Positions 17,119 through 21,182 of a stretch of 21,182 nucleotides of DNA are shown one piece after another. The DNA comes from Chara braunii (lineage: Eukaryota; Streptophyta; Charophyceae; Charales; Characeae), in NCBI GenBank assembly GCA_003427395.1, contig BFEA01000082.1, positions 2,015,535 to 2,036,716 on the forward strand. Direction: 5' to 3'. The notes beneath the pieces are model-generated. The model saw only the letters and a list, made by a program, of their open reading frames with translations. It was not told the origin of the DNA and searched no databases. The translations under genes and the position numbers were made by a program. The stretch's first letter is position 1, and every line of letters starts with the position of its first letter.

Positions 17119-17913
17119 TTATTCCATCCATTCCCCGACCCTTACCTTAGCAATGCCTTGGTCCTTAACCCGACGCTTCCTTTCCTTTCTACCCCTTTCC
17201 CCTTCTTCCCTTGGCCCAATTACCACCCTGTTCCTACCTCCGTCATTGCTAACGACCGGAGCCCTTGGTCTAGTGGTAAACACGGTGCACAGGGTCCGCA
17301 ACACTTCATACTTCTGTTCTCCGCTAAACGGCCCCATTTCTAGGAAGGCCCGGTAATACTCTCGATGGACCAACACGTCTTCATATGTCAGGTTGGCGAG
17401 GTCAGCTACCGCCCGCATAATGAGCTCCAAACCACCTAGCCGTTCTAGCAAGAAGGGCGACAATCTCATCCGAATATTTTCGCTAGGCAGTTCGAAGCTT
17501 CCGACCATGGCTACCCTAAGGTTCGCTGTTACGTCATCGCTCTCCGGGTCCGCGAACTCGAACCCTGCCCGCCATACTAACTGCCACGCCCCTTCAAACG
17601 TACTCAACGGATCTTCTCCTGACGCCAATAGAACTCTGAACTCCCGCCACCCGTCCTCAGACATATACAACCGCCCTTCCGCGCGCACATGCCCCCGCGG
17701 GTCCGGGTTCCATTCCCTATTCTCATCCGCGCGCCACTTGGCTCTTGTTACCAAGTAGACCATATTTTCCCTAAGCTCGACCCCGACCCAATCCACCACC
17801 GGGTGCCAACCCTCGCATGCGGACAGCAGGCTAATTTCTACTCCCCCCTCCACTTCCCTAGGCGGCTCAATGCCTAGGGGGCGATCCTCAAGAAACGTCC
17901 TCCTTCGCGCCAT
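17119..17913 (-). CDS. P3: third member of the unrecognised ORF family, intact
   Basis: Of 264 codons with no stop or frameshift, this is the best-preserved copy. It starts MARRRTFLEDRP; P2 also begins with MAR. Blocks in order are VEGGVEISLL (21-30), HPVVDWVGVELRENMVYLV (37-55), GRLYMSEDGWREFRVLL, RMRLSPFLLERLGGLELIMRAVADL, YYRAFLEMGPFSGEQKYEVLRTL and then a distinct Lys/Arg-rich tail (GRKERKRRVKDQ) that could act as a nuclear signal or bind nucleic acid. The tail replaces the acidic end of P2 and P4. The spacing is 48 bp to P4 and 131 bp from P2. The function is unknown; because the open frame persisted while pol decayed, it is either younger or lucky. Confidence 0.65.
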   Translation of the reverse strand: MARRRTFLEDRPLGIEPPREVEGGVEISLLSACEGWHPVVDWVGVELRENMVYLVTRAKWRADENREWNPDPRGHVRAEGRLYMSEDGWREFRVLLASGEDPLSTFEGAWQLVWRAGFEFADPESDDVTANLRVAMVGSFELPSENIRMRLSPFLLERLGGLELIMRAVADLANLTYEDVLVHREYYRAFLEMGPFSGEQKYEVLRTLCTVFTTRPRAPVVSNDGGRNRVVIGPREEGERGRKERKRRVKDQGIAKVRVGEWME

Positions 17914-18044
17914 CGCGCGTTCGTCCTTGGTCTTCTAGCTCACAATCTGCACCGATCCCTACCATAGCCAGACACCCTATTCCCTCGTCTCAGCAATTTC
18001 CCCGTGCTTGCCTGACCCCGCGGTTTTTCTGCTCTTTAGTCAAA
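17914..18044 (-). other. Spacer between P2 and P3
   Basis: 131 bp without open frame or recognised motif. It is the widest gap within the P1-P4 cluster. Confidence 0.4.
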
Positions 18045-18782
18045 CTACAGTACCTCAAACAGTTTGAACACATCATCCACATAGCATGGTGTTGCTGCTA
18101 CTTCCCGGCGGATTATGGCGTCCCTAATTTCCGGGGCTACTTCCAGCCGGTCATTCCTTTCAATGTCCAAAATGATAAGGACCTCCCGGGCTCTGCCGCC
18201 ATGGAAGGTTCCGAATTTAAGAGATGTTCTATAGAATTCTTCTGCCAGCCAAGTGGAATTCACGTGCACTCGCTCTATAGTGCTGGCTACTTCCGTAACG
18301 TGATCAAAACCCCTGAACCAGTCTGCCACGAAATCGGGTACCCAAGTCTTGGTTCGGGCGCTCGGGGGTCTAAACTCCTTCCATCTTCCCATCACGACTT
18401 TATTGTTGACCACATCCCAACCCTTGTTGGCAAACTTCTCCCCCGCCTGTCGAGCCCTTGCCTCAGCGTCCCCCAGAAGCCACATTGGGTTCTGTCCTGC
18501 CGCTAACGTTGTGCAGAACAAGTGTCACCCCTGCTTAGAAAAAACAACCGTCCCGACCGACTCCACCCTTCCTTCCGCGATCTCTTCCCATCCTTCCTCC
18601 TCCCTCAACGGGTTCTAGATGCGTTCTATCCATAGGTATGATATTTCTGGCGCGATCTCATACCCCCGCCAGTCACACGTGGTCCACCTCCATTCATTAC
18701 TAGGTGATATAGACATCTCTACTCCCCCTCCAATTCGTCTCGGTTCCCATGTGCAATCCCATAGCTCGAGTTCTCGAGCCAT
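18045..18782 (-). pseudogene. P2: second member of the unrecognised ORF family, two in-frame stops
   Basis: The full reading runs 246 codons from ATG 18782 (MARELELWDCTW) to the stop at 18045 in one frame. It is interrupted only by TAG at 18617-18615 and TGA at 18527-18525. At both places a paralogue has Trp, so single G-to-A changes explain them. Blocks shared with the family are GGGVEMSIS, CDWRGYEIAPEISYLWIE, GTVVFS, GRWKEFRPP, WVPDFVADWFRGFDHVTEVAS, EFYRTSLKFGTFHGGRAREVL and AIIRREVAATPCYVDDVFKLFEVL at the end. Only the 158 codons after the second stop are open. The start lies just 6 bases after the P1 stop, a spacing unusual for eukaryotic genes but possible in a compact element RNA. Confidence 0.62.
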
Positions 18783-18788
18783 CGCTCC

Positions 18789-19695
18789 CTATCTGCACAT
18801 AGTCGACAACCCGTTCCTGGGTAAGTCCCCACCCCTTTTCTCAGAAGTCCAGCCCCCTACTTCGTCCCCATCCCCACTATCACGGAAATCCTCCTCCCTG
18901 TCCGGGAACAACTCTTTTAGCCCTTCTAGGAAGATTTTACCCGCCGCCACATTCCGATAGATTATCTGCCAATGCACCAGGTTGGGAACAAAAACTTCAT
19001 CCGAGCTGAAGAGGTTTAGCACCTCAGCCAATTCCTCTGCCAGTTCCCTTCGAACGGCCCGCTTCCACTGATAGTCTAAAGAAATCTTGTCGAGCGCACT
19101 GGTATAGTCTCAGGTGTGTCATTGACCGGCATATCCGTTCCAGCCTATCCCTGGTCCCAAAGACTGCATCCACCAGAAACATGGGAAGCACGCACCTCAT
19201 CGTCCTAAGAGGGCGTATCATATTTCCTCTGTCCTCGAGTTCCACTCCCACTTCCACCTTGTCCATTTCCATTTCCGCCCGCTGACATGCCGCCCATATC
19301 ACTTCCTGTTCCGCTTGCCTAAACAATTGACTCGGTGCCGTGCCCAATACCAATCCTATTACCACTTCATTTTCCAGATCCTGGGATAGGTAGACCCACC
19401 CTCGGGCTCCCACCATCCCCCGGAATTCTAAGTCCATCAGGCTTGGTGATAATCTCGTCAGGCTGATCTTAGTCCAAATCGTTTCTATCCAGAGGAACGC
19501 ATCCTTTTCGTCGAGCATCACAGTTTCATAGGCTGGTTCCAGGTCCGTCCACGTTCCTTCTTCCGGGAGAACAACAAACACCCCTTCCCTTACGTGTATC
19601 GGCATTTCTGGCCCGCTAGAATAGACAGGAGGTGACAACCATTGCGCCCTCTCGTTTGCCGGTTCCATCCTGTTTTTCATAAGAGAGCACCACAT
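18789..19695 (-). pseudogene. P1: first member of the unrecognised ORF family, frameshifted
   Basis: Two overlapping open frames (19695-19024 and 19031-18789) together make one family member. The first holds AYETVMLDEKDAFLWIETIW, GARGWVYLSQDL, LGTAPSQLFRQAE, MRCVLPMFLVDAVFGTRDRLERIC and QDFFRLSVEAG. The conserved GPF-x-G-N block appears in a third frame near 19055-19040. The C-terminal end (ELAEVLNLFSSDEVF, IIYRNVAAGKIFLEGLKELFPD, acidic tail) is in the second frame. So two nearby indels around 19060-19035 are likely. Its length would be about 300 residues, longer than P2 to P4. The start could be the Met at 19695 or an internal Met (MKNRMEPANE). No upstream family member was found to the right. 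Confidence 0.58.
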
Positions 19696-20880
19696 GGCCC
19701 CCTTTGGTCAGACTGCCTCCTTTTCCTAGATGAGAATTGTTTTCAGACCCCTCATCCGGGTCTCCCTAACCCTTCCTACTCATTTCCCAGAGGTCATTGC
19801 CCAGCCATACCTTCAATCGATCACCAATCAACCGGCATTCCTTTCTCTGGGTTCCATTTCCTTCGGACTCTTATCTAGCCTTATCCTCATGTTCTCTCAC
19901 TCGTGCAGACTCAGACAAGGGGTAAGAATAGACTAAAAGCTCAATTCCCATCCCAACACTCATCAGGCAAACTTTACAGAGGAAGGCACAAAAAGGAAAA
20001 CTCAAGCAAACGTCGCACACAGCCCGATCATCTCCTCACTGGTCTTTCCCAAAAAATGGTTTCTCCACTGTTACTATCAGCGGAGTTTTATCCCGTACCT
20101 CAAGCACAACTCAACCGTCGTGAGCGCGGTATCCAGACTCCAGTGGGGGGTCGCCATCACCTTCTTGCCCAGAATACCCCATCCCGTCTTGCCGCTTTTC
20201 CTCATCCGTACCGACACCAGGAATCACCCCGTGTGCCTAAATACAGAGACAAAAGTCAGCCGCCCGGGCATTCACTTCCATCGGTCCGACAAGGAACAAC
20301 CTTTCCCAAACCAAACTACGAGAAGCTACTAATCGTCTCCGAGGCTCCGTCTTTGCCCGTATACAGTGGTACGCCCTCCGCCAGTCCAATGGCTAGGCCC
20401 CGCCTGAGGAACGTTTCACACCCCGCCCGACAGATCAATCGAGTCGAAGCCCGTCACCGCGCGGACGAGAATGCTACTAAGCACTCGATGTGACAAACTC
20501 CCGTTAGACAGCTCAATGACCTGACCTCCGCACACGAACAAACAGCAATCTACAAAAGAGAACGACGTTTGGCAACCCGCAGTGGTCGGTGTAGACCCCT
20601 TCTTTCCTTCCGAAAAGCAGGACGCTCAAATACCCGTCATGCAATCACAAGTCCCAAGTGGGACATACATAGTACAAGTGTCTTTCCCTCGGTGCACCTA
20701 GCGCTTCCTACCCTTTGCTTACAAATTTCCACTCAAGACTGTGTGTGCCACTCACCCTTAACTTCAATACATAGTGCCTGGTTTCTTTTCATGAGCATCT
20801 TCAAAGGTGAGCTAGTTTTCCTTGGAGTCTAGCAACTCCCTTCATTCCCCTTGTCTTATCTTGTGTATTCGTTCATAGGG
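19696..20880. other. Presumed 5' leader or upstream region, no assigned gene
   Basis: In the minus direction this should hold the 5' LTR and primer-binding site if the element ends in the window, but no match to either candidate 3' LTR start was seen and no initiator-Met primer site was found. A minus-strand phrase near 20160-20090 (ALTTVELCLRYGIKLR, then stops) faintly recalls a methyltransferase motif I region but is too short to claim. The plus-strand ORF at 19903-20493 is listed separately. Confidence 0.35.
19903..20493 (+). CDS. Doubtful 196-codon plus-strand ORF
   Basis: This open frame runs opposite to every other recognised gene. The predicted peptide is rich in Arg, Pro, Ser and Gln (QAQLNRRERGIQTPVGG, YRHQESPRVPKYRDK) with no domain, signal peptide or membrane segment. 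Pyrimidine-rich strands contain few stop codons, so a frame of this length can arise by chance. No promoter or intron signal supports it. Confidence 0.15.
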   Translation: MQTQTRGKNRLKAQFPSQHSSGKLYRGRHKKENSSKRRTQPDHLLTGLSQKMVSPLLLSAEFYPVPQAQLNRRERGIQTPVGGRHHLLAQNTPSRLAAFPHPYRHQESPRVPKYRDKSQPPGHSLPSVRQGTTFPKPNYEKLLIVSEAPSLPVYSGTPSASPMARPRLRNVSHPARQINRVEARHRADENATKHSM

Positions 20881-20883
20881 CAG

Positions 20884-21030
20884 GATCTACGTGGCACCCT
20901 GGGCCGCGGCCGCAGGATCCGAGTCTGCAGCCAGGATCCTAGGCCGCGCAGCCGTGCCACGCGCAGGCGGGCGCGCGCCCTCAAAATTCGCGTGCGCGGT
21001 TGGCCTGCGCATGTCGACTGCTGCAGGCCT
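20884..21030. other. GC- and CpG-rich patch
   Basis: About 140 bases are strongly GC-rich with many CG dinucleotides (gggccgcggccgc, cgcgcaggcgggcgcgcgcc, cgtgcgcggttggcctgcgc), unlike everything around. An A-run starts right after it at 21036. It could be a promoter-type patch, a fragment of another repeat, or the 3' end of a retroposed sequence with an A-tail. No gene was recognised. Confidence 0.55.
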
Positions 21031-21035
21031 ATGCA

Positions 21036-21116
21036 AAAAAAAAAAAAAAATCGAAAATTTTGGGGGGGGTGATTTTTTATATGTTAAAAAAAAATTAAAA
21101 AAATAGAAAAAAAAAA

Positions 21117-21147
<31 letters not shown>

Positions 21148-21182
21148 ATTGGTTGGTTGGTTGGGGGAGGGTTGCCCCTCCC
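21036..21182. repeat. A-runs, TTGA/TTGG microsatellite and terminal hairpin
   Basis: The stretch runs from an A-run at 21036-21050, a G-run at 21061-21069 and further A-runs to 21116, then a TTGA array at about 21117-21150 (one TTGC unit) which turns into TTGG units to about 21163. The window ends in GGGAGGG-TTG-CCCCTCCC, a small G/C hairpin. Confidence 0.9.

Noticed and set aside
20090-20165. Missing N-terminal half of the methyltransferase (motif I) on the minus strand
   Set aside because: Only about 20 residues look faintly similar and the glycine-rich motif is absent; not enough to support a nested-insertion model.
20195-20221. TGGTGTCGGTACGG on the minus strand as a primer-binding site
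   Set aside because: It begins with TGG but does not match a tRNA 3' end I can name well, and no LTR end is seen next to it.
20891-21030. Cluster of restriction-site words (NotI, BamHI, PstI, AvrII, SalI) suggesting a cloning polylinker
   Set aside because: The sites are spaced by ordinary GC-rich sequence and not arrayed as in known vectors; no vector backbone follows.

Overview
The window looks like repeat-rich nuclear DNA from a eukaryote, most likely a streptophyte (a land plant or a charophyte alga). The reasons are a decayed Ty3/gypsy LTR-retrotransposon, a DNMT3-like cytosine methyltransferase relic, many minisatellites, long pyrimidine tracts and no bacterial-style operons. This is an inference: some RT and integrase features (a YIDD box followed by a PGIR-type block, and a PYHPEAN box) also recall basidiomycete Ty3 elements as I remember them, so a fungus is not excluded. 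No intact host gene, tRNA, rRNA or CRISPR array was recognised.

Nearly all recognisable coding lies on the minus strand, so the element reads from high to low coordinates. Between about 19.7 and 16.3 kb there are four tandem ORFs (called P1 to P4 here) that are divergent copies of one another and that I cannot assign to any known family. Next comes gag-protease (15857-13119), with a CCHC knuckle and a DGGA protease box. A basic linker follows, then reverse transcriptase (12548-11592), RNase H (11591 to about 11110), the integrase HHCC domain (about 11130-10240), the integrase core with an exact D-35-E spacing (about 10240-9840) and a GPY-type C-terminus with a further C-terminal domain (9840 to about 8955). 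A last charged ORF (about 8910-8300) carries an NLS-like stretch, a SUMO-interaction-like motif and a short coiled coil. The reading frame is broken by at least two frameshifts in pol and by many stop codons, most of them one C-to-T or G-to-A change from a sense codon. The copy is dead.

Downstream of the ORFs, 8.3-6.2 kb holds non-coding DNA with a roughly 240-bp duplication and three minisatellites. Two copies of a polypurine-tract plus hairpin module, at 6167-6204 and 4864-4896, mark two candidate 3' ends. Between them lie a roughly 65-bp repeat array and the methyltransferase relic, in the same orientation as gag-pol. Left of 4863 is what may be a very long LTR: 50-bp and 13-bp repeats, a zone with more than a dozen short perfect or near-perfect hairpins (0.9-3.8 kb), and a minus-strand TATA box at 826-832. 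The far left is a polypurine tract and a 162-bp-offset repeat. The far right (20.88-21.18 kb) is a GC-rich patch, A-runs and a TTGA/TTGG microsatellite.

Two features deserve most attention: the family of four paralogous ORFs upstream of gag, and the cytosine methyltransferase relic next to a retroelement 3' end. No matching pair of LTRs and no primer-binding site could be confirmed, so it is open whether this is one very large element or two nested ones.
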